Part shown: piece by piece, positions 34,514-41,455 of the stretch | How the letters are laid out: the number at the start of each line of letters is the position of its first letter | Position numbering within the stretch: position 1 is the stretch's first letter | From: Robiginitalea sp. SC105 | GTDB taxonomy: Bacteria > Bacteroidota > Bacteroidia > Flavobacteriales > Flavobacteriaceae | Direction: 5' to 3' | Assembly (NCBI RefSeq): GCF_014243345.1 | Contig: NZ_JACLZF010000002.1 | Coordinates: 1,178,001 to 1,242,000 of the forward strand | DNA: 64,000 nucleotides | The notes under the pieces: generated by a model | The model's database searches: none | What the model was told of the DNA's origin: nothing | Seen by the model: only the letters and a program-made list of their open reading frames with translations | Made by a program: the position numbers and the translations under genes

Positions 34514-35311
34514 ATGTTGCAGGATACTTCAAAGGATTGGGCGCTAATTTTGGGGGGAAGCAAAGGACTGGGCATGGCCGCTGTAAAAAAACTGGCAGGG
34601 GTAGGCTTCCCGGTAGCGGTGGCACACCGTGACCCGAGAAAGGACCTGGATGCCATTCATGGGGAATTTGAGGACCTGAAGGCAAAAGGCGCCCGGGTCC
34701 GGCATATGAATTGCGATGCCATAGGCAGGGAGGGTCGTAGCCGTATACAGGAAGCGCTTTCCGGGGAATGGCTCGGGCCGGGGGAGAAACTGGGCCTGGT
34801 GGTCTACAGTATTGCCAGGGGAAACCTCAAACCCATGTCCGTGGAAGCAGGCGAAGCCGTGCTTACCGGCAGGGACCTTGAAATTACCGCAGAAGCCATG
34901 GCATTTGCATTCTACGACTGGGCCAGGGAATTGAAGGAACTCGGGCTTCTTTCAGATAATGCCAGCCTGCTGGCACTGACCAGTGAGGGTAGCAGGCGGA
35001 TACTGCCGGCCTATGGTGCAGTAGGTGCCGCCAAGGCGGCACTGGAGTCACTTGTGCGGCAGATGGCTGTGGAATGGGCCGGGGAAGGCATCCGGGTCAA
35101 TTGCATTCAGGCTGGTGTCACCGATACGGATTCAGTCAGGCGGATCCCCGGATCCGGTGAATTGCTGGAACACGCTGTCCGCCGTAACCCCAGCGGAAGG
35201 CTTACGCAACCCGGAGATGTGGCAGACGCCATCTACTTGCTCAGCCGCCCCGAAGCAGCTTGGATTACCGGAAACATCATTTGCGCAGACGGAGGAGAAA
35301 GGCTTTGTTGA
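34514..35311 (+). CDS. FabI-like enoyl-ACP reductase (SDR) of the cluster
   Basis: The 265-residue SDR has a Rossmann motif LILGGSKGLG (14-20), and its catalytic pair is Y167-x6-K174 (PAYGAVGAAKAALE), the spacing of FabI enoyl-ACP reductases, not the Y-x3-K of FabG. The downstream GEGIRVNCIQAGVTDT and WITGNIICADGGERL also fit FabI-like SDRs. It would saturate the enoyl intermediate of the starter chain. It starts 30 bp after the PKS gene and ends 2 bp before the dehydratase gene. A keto-reductase role cannot be fully excluded because no other ketoreductase is in the cluster. Confidence 0.82.
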   Translation: MLQDTSKDWALILGGSKGLGMAAVKKLAGVGFPVAVAHRDPRKDLDAIHGEFEDLKAKGARVRHMNCDAIGREGRSRIQEALSGEWLGPGEKLGLVVYSIARGNLKPMSVEAGEAVLTGRDLEITAEAMAFAFYDWARELKELGLLSDNASLLALTSEGSRRILPAYGAVGAAKAALESLVRQMAVEWAGEGIRVNCIQAGVTDTDSVRRIPGSGELLEHAVRRNPSGRLTQPGDVADAIYLLSRPEAAWITGNIICADGGERLC

Positions 35312-35313
35312 CC

Positions 35314-35772
35314 ATGGAAAATGTCCTTCAAAATATTCTTGATCAGTTGCCCTACCGCAAGCCCTTCTTGTTTGTGGATAACCTCATTTCCGTAGGACCG
35401 GAAGGGGCGGAGGGGTATTATACGTTTCCGCCGGACAGCTGGTTTTACCAGGGGCATTTTCCGCAGTACCCGGTTACCCCGGGGGTCTTGCTGACGGAAT
35501 GTTGTGCGCAAATCGGCGTGGTTTGCCTGGGGATTTACCTGGCTGCACAGTCCGCAGTCACCGCGGCACCCGGGGCACCTGCTTTTGCACTTTCCGATTC
35601 GGACATGGATTTTCTCCGGCCCGTTCTCCCCGGGGAACGGGTTCGCGTGGTCAGCCGGAAGGAGTATTTCCGCTTTGGGAAGCTGCGTTGCCGGGTACAA
35701 CTCTTCAACGAAGCCAATGAATTGGCCTGCAAGGGCCAAATATCGGGGATGATTCAAAAGGGAAATCCATGA
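35314..35772 (+). CDS. FabZ-like 3-hydroxyacyl-ACP dehydratase
   Basis: The 152-residue hot-dog protein has LPYRKPFLFVDNLISVGPEG at the start and the catalytic region FYQGHFPQYPVTPGVLLTECCAQ with His48 and Glu62, matching FabZ/FabA-type dehydratases. The ATG at 35314 is chosen because it lies 2 bp after the reductase stop and gives the usual FabZ N terminus; the frame is open further upstream. Its stop overlaps the ketosynthase start (ATGA). It would dehydrate the 3-hydroxyacyl intermediates of the starter chain. Confidence 0.88.
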   Translation: MENVLQNILDQLPYRKPFLFVDNLISVGPEGAEGYYTFPPDSWFYQGHFPQYPVTPGVLLTECCAQIGVVCLGIYLAAQSAVTAAPGAPAFALSDSDMDFLRPVLPGERVRVVSRKEYFRFGKLRCRVQLFNEANELACKGQISGMIQKGNP

Positions 35773-37043
35773 AACAGCGCGTAGTGGTTACCGGCCTGGG
35801 CATTTGTGCGCCGAACGGAATAGGTATTTCCGAATTTTCGGAGGCTATGTTCCGGGGGAGGTCCGGGATACGCTACATGGAAACCCTTCGGCAACTTGGT
35901 TTCCGATGTCCACTGGGAGCCGCCCCTGAGGTTCCCCAGGATATAATGGAACGTTATTTTTCGGCCCTTGAAAGACGCGGCCTTACGGCGACCGGGTTGA
36001 TTTACGGGGCCATGGCGGGACAGGAAGCCTGGTATGATGCAGGCCTGGACGTTGCTCCTCCGGAGGAACCGGATTGGGATACGGGGGTGCTTTTCGGGAC
36101 CGGGATCCTGGGGGTCGATACCTTCCGGGAAGCGGTGATGCAGGTAGATGCGGGGAATGTGCGCCGTTTGGGGAGTACCACGGTGCCCCAGACTATGGGC
36201 AGCGGGGTAAGTGCTTGGCTGGCTGGCAAGCTGGGGTGTGGCAATTGGGCCAGCGCCAATTCTTCGGCCTGCAGCACGGGCACCGAAGCCATTCTTCAGG
36301 CTTCCTGGCATATCCGGCAGGGCAGGGCACTGCGGATGCTGGTGGGGAGTTGTTCCGATTCCGGGCCCTATATCTGGGGAGGCTTTGACGCCATGCGCAT
36401 CTTGTCTTCCCTGGATCCGGCAGATCCGGCAGCGGCCAGCCGGCCGATGTCGGCTAGGGCCTCGGGCTTTGTCCCGGGGTCCGGGGCTGGCGCTTTACTC
36501 CTGGAATCATTGGAAAGTGCCCGCAGTCGTGGCGCCCGTATTTATGCCGAAATACTCGGCGGGGCTGTAAACAACGGGGGTCAACGGGGCGGCGGTTCCA
36601 TGACGGCAGCCAATGCCGAAGGGGTTCGTCGCTGCATACGGGGGTCTTTGGAGGATGCCGGGGTGGATTCAGGAGCCATCGACCTGATCAACGGGCACCT
36701 GACGGCCACCACGCGGGATCCGGAGGAAATCCGGAACTGGTGCCAGGCCCTGGGACGGTCCGGCAGGGATTTTCCCCTGATCAATTCCTCCAAGGATGTC
36801 CTTGGTCATGGCCTGGCAGCCTCGGGCAGCATGGAATCCGTGGGAACCGTGCTGCAACTCAGTCAGGGAGTTATCTATGGAAACACCAACGCCAGTGACC
36901 TGCACCCGGAAATCAGCCGGCAGATCGATCCCGCCTGCGTACCCGTCAAAAGCCGGAACCATCAGGTAAATATTGCCGCAAAAGCAAGTTTTGGTTTCGG
37001 CGACGTCAATTCATGTATTATTTTTAGCAGGCACAACACCTGA
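35769..37043 (+). CDS. Beta-ketoacyl-ACP synthase (KAS II-type) of the cluster
   Basis: The 424-residue protein has the complete condensing-enzyme triad: Cys168 in NSSACSTGTEAI, His310 in LINGHLTATTRDP and His347 in SSKDVLGHGLAASGS with Lys342. The start KQRVVVTGLGICAPNGIG and the FVPGSGAGALLLE strand are typical of FabF. Odd points are Ser-Ser in place of the usual TAC and GHLTATT instead of AHGTST, which suggest a specialised branch. It overlaps the dehydratase gene by 4 bp and is followed 4 bp later by the ACP. It presumably builds the acyl-ACP starter for the type III PKS. Confidence 0.9.
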   Translation: MKQRVVVTGLGICAPNGIGISEFSEAMFRGRSGIRYMETLRQLGFRCPLGAAPEVPQDIMERYFSALERRGLTATGLIYGAMAGQEAWYDAGLDVAPPEEPDWDTGVLFGTGILGVDTFREAVMQVDAGNVRRLGSTTVPQTMGSGVSAWLAGKLGCGNWASANSSACSTGTEAILQASWHIRQGRALRMLVGSCSDSGPYIWGGFDAMRILSSLDPADPAAASRPMSARASGFVPGSGAGALLLESLESARSRGARIYAEILGGAVNNGGQRGGGSMTAANAEGVRRCIRGSLEDAGVDSGAIDLINGHLTATTRDPEEIRNWCQALGRSGRDFPLINSSKDVLGHGLAASGSMESVGTVLQLSQGVIYGNTNASDLHPEISRQIDPACVPVKSRNHQVNIAAKASFGFGDVNSCIIFSRHNT

Positions 37044-37047
37044 TGCT

Positions 37048-37302
37048 ATGAAAGATCACGCTCATTATGCCACCCTGAGGGAAATCATCCTTCCCTACCT
37101 GCCAGAGGATATCGATCCTTCCGGGATCGGGCCTGAAAGCCTGCTGATTGAAGAACTCAACATCAATTCTGCCCACCTGGTGGATATTGTGCTGGACGTG
37201 GAGGACCGTTTCGATATCCGCCTTGAAGACACGGATATGCAACAGATGCATTCCGTGTCGGATGCCTTGCGGATCATTGACACCAAGCTCGGAAATACCT
37301 GA
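37048..37302 (+). CDS. Acyl carrier protein of the type III PKS cluster
   Basis: The 84-residue acidic helical protein has the phosphopantetheine site LLIEELNINSAHLVDIVLDV with Ser41 (NSAH instead of the housekeeping DSLD). The following DVEDRFDIRLEDTDMQQMHSVSDALRII matches helix III of ACPs. The ATG at 37048 lies 4 bp after the ketosynthase stop; the longer open frame overlaps the ketosynthase and is not needed. Its distinct NSAH site suggests a dedicated ACP. It is the last clear gene of the seven-gene operon. Confidence 0.9.
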   Translation: MKDHAHYATLREIILPYLPEDIDPSGIGPESLLIEELNINSAHLVDIVLDVEDRFDIRLEDTDMQQMHSVSDALRIIDTKLGNT

Positions 37303-37501
37303 TTGGGTTTTGGGCGGGCTGCCTGGAATTCATTTTTTTGGGGTCCGGAATTTTGCACTTGCCATGACCTTGTTTTTTGCGGCGTATTTCCCGTTGGGCA
37401 ATTTGTGCATCACGTGGATCTATTCGCGTTTCCCGGTCAGGCAGAGGGAGGAGCACCCCGCCAGGCCGGATATCTAATCCCGGGAGGTCCTGGAATGGCA
37501 T

Positions 37502-37897
37502 TTATAGCTTGGGAAGCCCCGCAGAGTTGGGCCGGAAAAACTGAACCAGTTCGGACGGGGTGCTCAATTGGAGCGTTTTATTGCCGGCAATTGCGATAGG
37601 GTTTTGAAGCAGTACCGGGTTCTCATTCAACATTTTCAGCCAGTCGTCCGGGTGCAGGTCCCCGCTACCTGTATCCGGGGCATCCGGATGATCCACGGCG
37701 AGCATTTCGTTAAAGGGTTTGGCAAGTTTTTCCTGTAAACTTACCCAGACGGTATTCGCCAGTTTCGTCTTTGAAATATCCAGTTCCTGGATGGCCCTGT
37801 CTGCGCCCTGAAGATAACCCAGGGCCTGTTTTCCAAGCCGGGTTTCAGAATTGTAGATCAATGTCAGCTGGTTGTCGTCTGTTGCCAAAACGCTCAT
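37502..37897 (-). CDS. ArsC/Spx-like thioredoxin-fold protein without the catalytic cysteine
   Basis: The 131-residue protein has the ArsC-like pattern LTLIYNSETRLGKQALGYLQ, ELDISKTKLANTVW and DDWLKMLNENPVLLQNPIAI...STPSELVQFF. In true ArsC or Spx proteins the first motif carries a Cys (NPxCSKS or CxxC); here it reads NSETRLGK, and the protein has no cysteine at all. Arsenate reduction by the usual route is therefore unlikely. I recall the same Cys-less form in other Flavobacteriia, so it is a conserved family, not a broken gene. The ATG at 37897 gives MSVLATDDNQLTLIY; a start at 37933 is possible. Confidence 0.82.
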   Translation of the reverse strand: MSVLATDDNQLTLIYNSETRLGKQALGYLQGADRAIQELDISKTKLANTVWVSLQEKLAKPFNEMLAVDHPDAPDTGSGDLHPDDWLKMLNENPVLLQNPIAIAGNKTLQLSTPSELVQFFRPNSAGLPKL

Positions 37898-37945
37898 TCT
37901 ATTTTTATTATCAGACCGGCTTGGGCCAGTCATTCCCTGTACCGG

Positions 37946-38251
37946 TCAGGACCGGCTTTTCATCTTTTCCTTGCGTTTGCTCAATTGCCTCCCCAAATCA
38001 TCGGAGGCTTTTGCTATGGAGGCCTCAAAGCTGGCTGTGCTGGCTTCTGCGAACAAGCGGGGGCCAGGCAGGCTCAGGCGCATATTGCAGATCCTGCCGG
38101 TTTCGGGGCTCGACGTATTTTCCTTCTTGAAAAATACATCGGCACGGACAATAAAATCGTATTTGTCCACCATTTTGTCGATCCTGGCAGCGGCCAGTTC
38201 TTCCAGCCGTTTGCTGGCGGTGACCCCATCGTATTCAAAGTTGATATCCAT
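37946..38251 (-). CDS. hpf: Ribosome hibernation promoting factor/RaiA-like protein
   Basis: The 101-residue protein is a short HPF: MDINFEYDGVTASKRLEELAAARIDKM, DFIVRADVFFKKEN, CNMRLSLPGPRLFAEASTASFEASIAKASDDLGRQLSKRKEKMK, matching the beta-alpha-beta-beta-beta-alpha fold with the basic helix that binds the ribosomal decoding centre. It lacks the long-HPF dimerisation domain. The ATG at 38251 is chosen because the frame upstream (to 38404) encodes a sequence unlike the family. It is 12 bp from the probable start region of the ArsC-like gene, on the same strand. Confidence 0.88.
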   Translation of the reverse strand: MDINFEYDGVTASKRLEELAAARIDKMVDKYDFIVRADVFFKKENTSSPETGRICNMRLSLPGPRLFAEASTASFEASIAKASDDLGRQLSKRKEKMKSRS

Positions 38252-38455
38252 TTCAAAATATTTACAAGAAAGATACATTTCGGGCGCCCCATTTCCAAAT
38301 AATCGGACCCCAAAAACGAACTGGTTTGAACAAAGGCAGACTGCATAGATGCTCCCTTTCCGCATGGAGATTTCTTTTTTGGAACAAACGGCAATCCCAA
38401 ACATCCGTATACCTCACCTGCCACGTAAATCTTATACGCCAAAACCGATTTACTC

Positions 38456-38749
38456 ATGCATTCCATCAGCTACATGACCATACAGAGAGAAAGCCATATT
38501 CCCCGAAGCGAGCAAATTATGCGTTTGCTCCGCGAAGCCGTGTGTTTGCGCAGCCTGATAGTATCTTATCACTACGAACCCCATACAGAAAGACTCTTTT
38601 CAGTTCGTAGGGAACTCTGCGACCGGTTACTCACCTTTGAAGCCAGGTGCCGGGAATGCCGTCACCATTCGCTGCCCCTTTCTTTGGTTGCCGAATTCAG
38701 TCAGTTACAGAAGGAGGTCTTTTCCTATATCCGGGAAACCCGGGCCTGA
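38456..38749 (+). CDS. Small hypothetical protein, up to 97 aa
   Basis: I do not recognise it. The translation is helical, with several Arg, His, Glu and three Cys residues in the middle (LCDRLLTFEARCRECRHH), and could pack as a helical hairpin. An internal ATG at codon 7 (38474) is an alternative start. It fills the gap between the divergently read HPF gene and the convergent terC gene, ending 1 bp before the terC stop. No strong -7 box was seen. Its codon use is mixed, with an AT-rich first third, so it may be spurious or recently acquired. Confidence 0.45.
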   Translation: MHSISYMTIQRESHIPRSEQIMRLLREAVCLRSLIVSYHYEPHTERLFSVRRELCDRLLTFEARCRECRHHSLPLSLVAEFSQLQKEVFSYIRETRA

Positions 38750-38750
38750 T

Positions 38751-39710
38751 TCAGTTTGCATTGGAGTCCCCTCCTTCATCCACAGGGCGCAAAAGGGAAG
38801 TAAGCACGCCGGTTATAAGGCTCAAAGCAATCACTGTCAGGGAAATCCACTCCGGCACTTCAATCTGGTGGGAAAACAACATTTTAAGGCCTACAAAGGC
38901 GAGGATCACCACGAGGCTGTAATTGATGTGCCGGAATTTCTGCAGCATGCGCGAAATCAGGAAATACATGGAACGCAACCCGAGGATCGCCAGGATGTTT
39001 GAGCTGAAGACCAGAAAGGGATCGGAAGTGATCGCCAGGATGGCCGGGATGCTGTCCAGAGCAAAGAGGATGTCCGTAAGCTCGATGACCACCAGGGCGA
39101 TAAACAGGGGGGTCGCTGCGATGATCCCCATACGCCTGATAAAGAAATCGTGCCCGTAGAGGCGGGATGTCACCGGGAATATTCGCTTGAGCTGGCGGAA
39201 GACCAGGGATTTTTTCGGATCAAAATCGTGTTCGACAGAGCGGATCATCTTAAAGGCGGTATAGAGCAGGAAAACCCCGAACACATAGGTGATCCAGTCA
39301 AATTTGTTGATCAGGGCCACCCCAAAGATGATCATGAGCCCCCGGAAGATGATGGCCCCGAGGATCCCCCAGAAAAGCACCCGGTGCTGGAAAATCGGGG
39401 GTATGGCAAAGGAAGAAAAGATCACGGCGATCACAAATACGTTGTCCACGCTCAGGGAAAGTTCAATCAGGTACCCCGTGATGTATTTCAGCGTGGCATT
39501 TCCCGGGGTCAGGTTGCTGGGGTTTTCCACCAGGCCGGCCGAAAACAACCAGTAGACCACCCCGCTGAAACCAAGGGCCACGGATACCCACAGGGACGTC
39601 CAACCAGCAGCTTCCCGGGAACGGATTATGTGGTCTTTTTTATTGAAAACACCCAGGTCCAGGGCGAGGAAAATGACAACAAGGGTAATAAACGAGACCC
39701 AAATCAACAT
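38751..39710 (-). CDS. TerC/Alx-family integral membrane protein
   Basis: The 319-residue protein has about eight to nine transmembrane helices, with the family's acidic membrane motifs ELSLSVDNVFVIAVIFSSF near 84-102 and IELTDILFALDSIPAILAIT near 206-225. Both motifs carry the conserved Asp residues assumed to bind Mn2+. TerC/Alx proteins export manganese or metallate exported proteins. It has its own TATCTTTG -7 box (39737-39730), 20 bp before the ATG. No yybP-ykoY-like riboswitch fold is visible, as the leader is too short. Confidence 0.93.
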   Translation of the reverse strand: MLIWVSFITLVVIFLALDLGVFNKKDHIIRSREAAGWTSLWVSVALGFSGVVYWLFSAGLVENPSNLTPGNATLKYITGYLIELSLSVDNVFVIAVIFSSFAIPPIFQHRVLFWGILGAIIFRGLMIIFGVALINKFDWITYVFGVFLLYTAFKMIRSVEHDFDPKKSLVFRQLKRIFPVTSRLYGHDFFIRRMGIIAATPLFIALVVIELTDILFALDSIPAILAITSDPFLVFSSNILAILGLRSMYFLISRMLQKFRHINYSLVVILAFVGLKMLFSHQIEVPEWISLTVIALSLITGVLTSLLRPVDEGGDSNAN

Positions 39711-39729
39711 GAGGAACTACCTTTTGCCG

Positions 39730-39737
39730 CAAAGATA
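39730..39737 (-). promoter_or_regulatory. -7 box of the terC-like gene
   Basis: TATCTTTG on the minus strand, 20 bp upstream of the ATG at 39710. The predicted leader is only about a dozen nucleotides, which excludes a leader riboswitch. Confidence 0.5.
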
Positions 39738-39879
39738 CACATCTGCGGGATATGAGGCGGGCCAATAAGGCGGGATACAAAAAAACCTGTGCCCGATCGA
39801 CAAAACCGGCACTCCCGCCACCTGGGGAGGGCAGGCCAGGGCTGTATCCAGGGCCATTACCCAGTTCTTAACCCGGGCC

Positions 39880-41094
39880 TTAACGCGTAAGCCGGCGACC
39901 CTTTCTAAGGCGGTAGTTGCTGTAGGCCAGCAGGGCCAGTGAAATTCCCCCGCAGATACAGAAACCCTGAAAAAGGGGCAGGGCAGAGGTAATGACCAGG
40001 CTGCCAATCCAGGCACTGATTGGGACCGACATCAGGGTGGCGATAAATCCGGTAATGGCTGCGCCTATCCCTGCGATATGCCCAAGGGGTTCCATGGCCA
40101 TGGACCGGAGGTTGCCGAAGAGGAAGCCCACGGCGAAAAACTGCAGGGCGAGGAAAACCATCAAAAAGGCGATGGGCGGATTGGTTCCCCCGGCAAAAAA
40201 AAGGGAATAGGCCAGCGAATTAAGGGTAAAACCAACAAGGGACAGGGTGATCAGCCGCCGCATTCCGAACTTCACCACCAGCCAGCCGTTGATAAGTGTT
40301 GCGGTGCCGATGGTAATTGCCAGACCGGCGAACAGGTAGGGAAAGAGTTCCGGCATGCCGTACTGTATCTCAAAGATCTGTTGGGAAGTGCTCAGGTATA
40401 CCAGGAAGGAGCCTGTAATGAACCCCCAGATAATCGTAAACACCATGGTCCGGCGATACCCCATTACTTCCCGGAACCCCCGAAGGATCCTTCCGGGCTG
40501 GAAGGTGTTGCGGTTGCGAAGCGGGAGGGTTTCCGGCTGTCGCCGCCAGAACCACAGGGATACCAGCAAACTGAAGACCACTTGAAAGTAAAAGATGGCT
40601 TCCCAGCCAAAATGGTCGAGGACCAGTTTTCCCAATGCCGGTGCAACCACTGGGACCAGGATAAAGACCACGGTCACAAAAGACATGATACGGGCCATGT
40701 AATCCCCGCTGAAACGATCCCGTATCATGGCGATGCTAATGGTCCTCGGGGCGGACAGGGACATCCCCTGCAGGATGCGGCCGACAATCATCAGTTCCAG
40801 GCTCCGGGCCATGACGCAAAGGGCACTGGCAGCAATAAAAATGGCAAACCCGATGTACACCACCGGTTTACGCCCCACGCTGTCCGATATGGGGCCAAAA
40901 AGGAGCGGGCCCGTTCCCATCCCCAGAAAAAAAAGGGTGATCAATAATTGGTTGGCTGCCGGGTCCGCGTTCCCCACGGCAATACCGATGATGTCCAGGG
41001 CCGGCAACAGGGCGTCGAGGGCAAGGGCAACGATCGACATGAGTGCCGCCATCAGGGCGATAAACTCCGTGTGTTGCCCGCGATTGGTTTCCAT
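39880..41094 (-). CDS. Bcr/CflA-family MFS multidrug exporter
   Basis: The 404-residue protein has 12 predicted transmembrane helices and the drug:H+ antiporter DHA1 pattern: LALDALLPALDIIG in helix 1, FFLGMGTGPLLFGPISDSVGRKPVVYIG as the loop 2-3 motif A, GRILQGMSLSAPRTISIAMIRDRFSG as motif C-like, and VPVVAPALGKLV. Bcr/CflA members export drugs, cysteine or sulfonamides in E. coli. It is followed on the same strand by nothing closely related. Family firm, substrate unknown. The 169-bp gap to terC (39711-39879) holds only the terC promoter. Confidence 0.92.
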   Translation of the reverse strand: METNRGQHTEFIALMAALMSIVALALDALLPALDIIGIAVGNADPAANQLLITLFFLGMGTGPLLFGPISDSVGRKPVVYIGFAIFIAASALCVMARSLELMIVGRILQGMSLSAPRTISIAMIRDRFSGDYMARIMSFVTVVFILVPVVAPALGKLVLDHFGWEAIFYFQVVFSLLVSLWFWRRQPETLPLRNRNTFQPGRILRGFREVMGYRRTMVFTIIWGFITGSFLVYLSTSQQIFEIQYGMPELFPYLFAGLAITIGTATLINGWLVVKFGMRRLITLSLVGFTLNSLAYSLFFAGGTNPPIAFLMVFLALQFFAVGFLFGNLRSMAMEPLGHIAGIGAAITGFIATLMSVPISAWIGSLVITSALPLFQGFCICGGISLALLAYSNYRLRKGRRLTR

Positions 41095-41163
41095 TGGGCA
41101 AAAGTAGGGAATCTTCCGGCAGCTTAAGTGGGGCTATTGGCTGTTTACGGTGTCCCCCCGTGG

Positions 41164-41301
41164 TCAGAAGAGCTCAAAGACATAGCCAAGAAGCCAGTAG
41201 AGAACAATGAAGACCACGATGGTGCCGATACATCCACACCGGCCACCCCCGATCTTTTTGGCGCCTACGCCAGCAAGGATGGCCCGAAGAAGGTTTTTCA
41301 T
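41164..41301 (-). CDS. 45-residue single-pass membrane protein
   Basis: The short frame reads MKNLLRAILAGVGAKKIGGG, then RCGC and a hydrophobic helix IGTIVVFIVLYWLLGYVFELF. A basic N terminus precedes a single transmembrane helix, so the N terminus should be inside. A TATTTTTG -7 box (41326-41319) lies 18 bp before the ATG, which supports expression. I recall similar tiny proteins starting MKNLLRAILAGVGAKK in other Flavobacteriia, but no function. It sits between the Bcr/CflA gene and the divergent YdeP-type gene. Confidence 0.8.
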   Translation of the reverse strand: MKNLLRAILAGVGAKKIGGGRCGCIGTIVVFIVLYWLLGYVFELF

Positions 41302-41318
41302 GATTAACAGGGTTTAAC

Positions 41319-41326
41319 CAAAAATA
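41319..41326 (-). promoter_or_regulatory. -7 box of the 45-residue membrane protein
   Basis: TATTTTTG on the minus strand, 18 bp upstream of the ATG at 41301, matching TAnnTTTG. Confidence 0.5.
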
Positions 41327-41420
41327 CTCCTTACCTGCCGATAATCCGCATTTTACGTGATTCTGGCTTCGTTCTGGTACCATGTTTATATCCTGCTTCG
41401 TATATCGTATCTTTCGGTTG

Positions 41421-41437
41421 GTACGGACATTCCGTAC
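41421..41437. repeat. Perfect inverted repeat GTACGGA-CAT-TCCGTAC
   Basis: A 7-bp perfect dyad with a 3-bp centre lies just after a TATCTTTC -7-like box (41408-41415) and 18 bp before the YdeP-type start codon. It could be a repressor operator or an mRNA hairpin at the 5' end of the transcript. Confidence 0.5.
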
Positions 41438-41455
41438 GCTGTAAAAAGCTGAATT

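Noticed and set aside
37303-37501. Possible small membrane protein after the ACP (ATG 37364, stop 37477)
   Set aside because: Only 37 codons with one hydrophobic stretch, no -7 box and no recognised homologue; kept as an open possibility for the end of the PKS operon.
38252-38404. 51-codon N-terminal extension of the hibernation factor
   Set aside because: Cys-rich, unlike the HPF family, which begins at MDINFEYDG.
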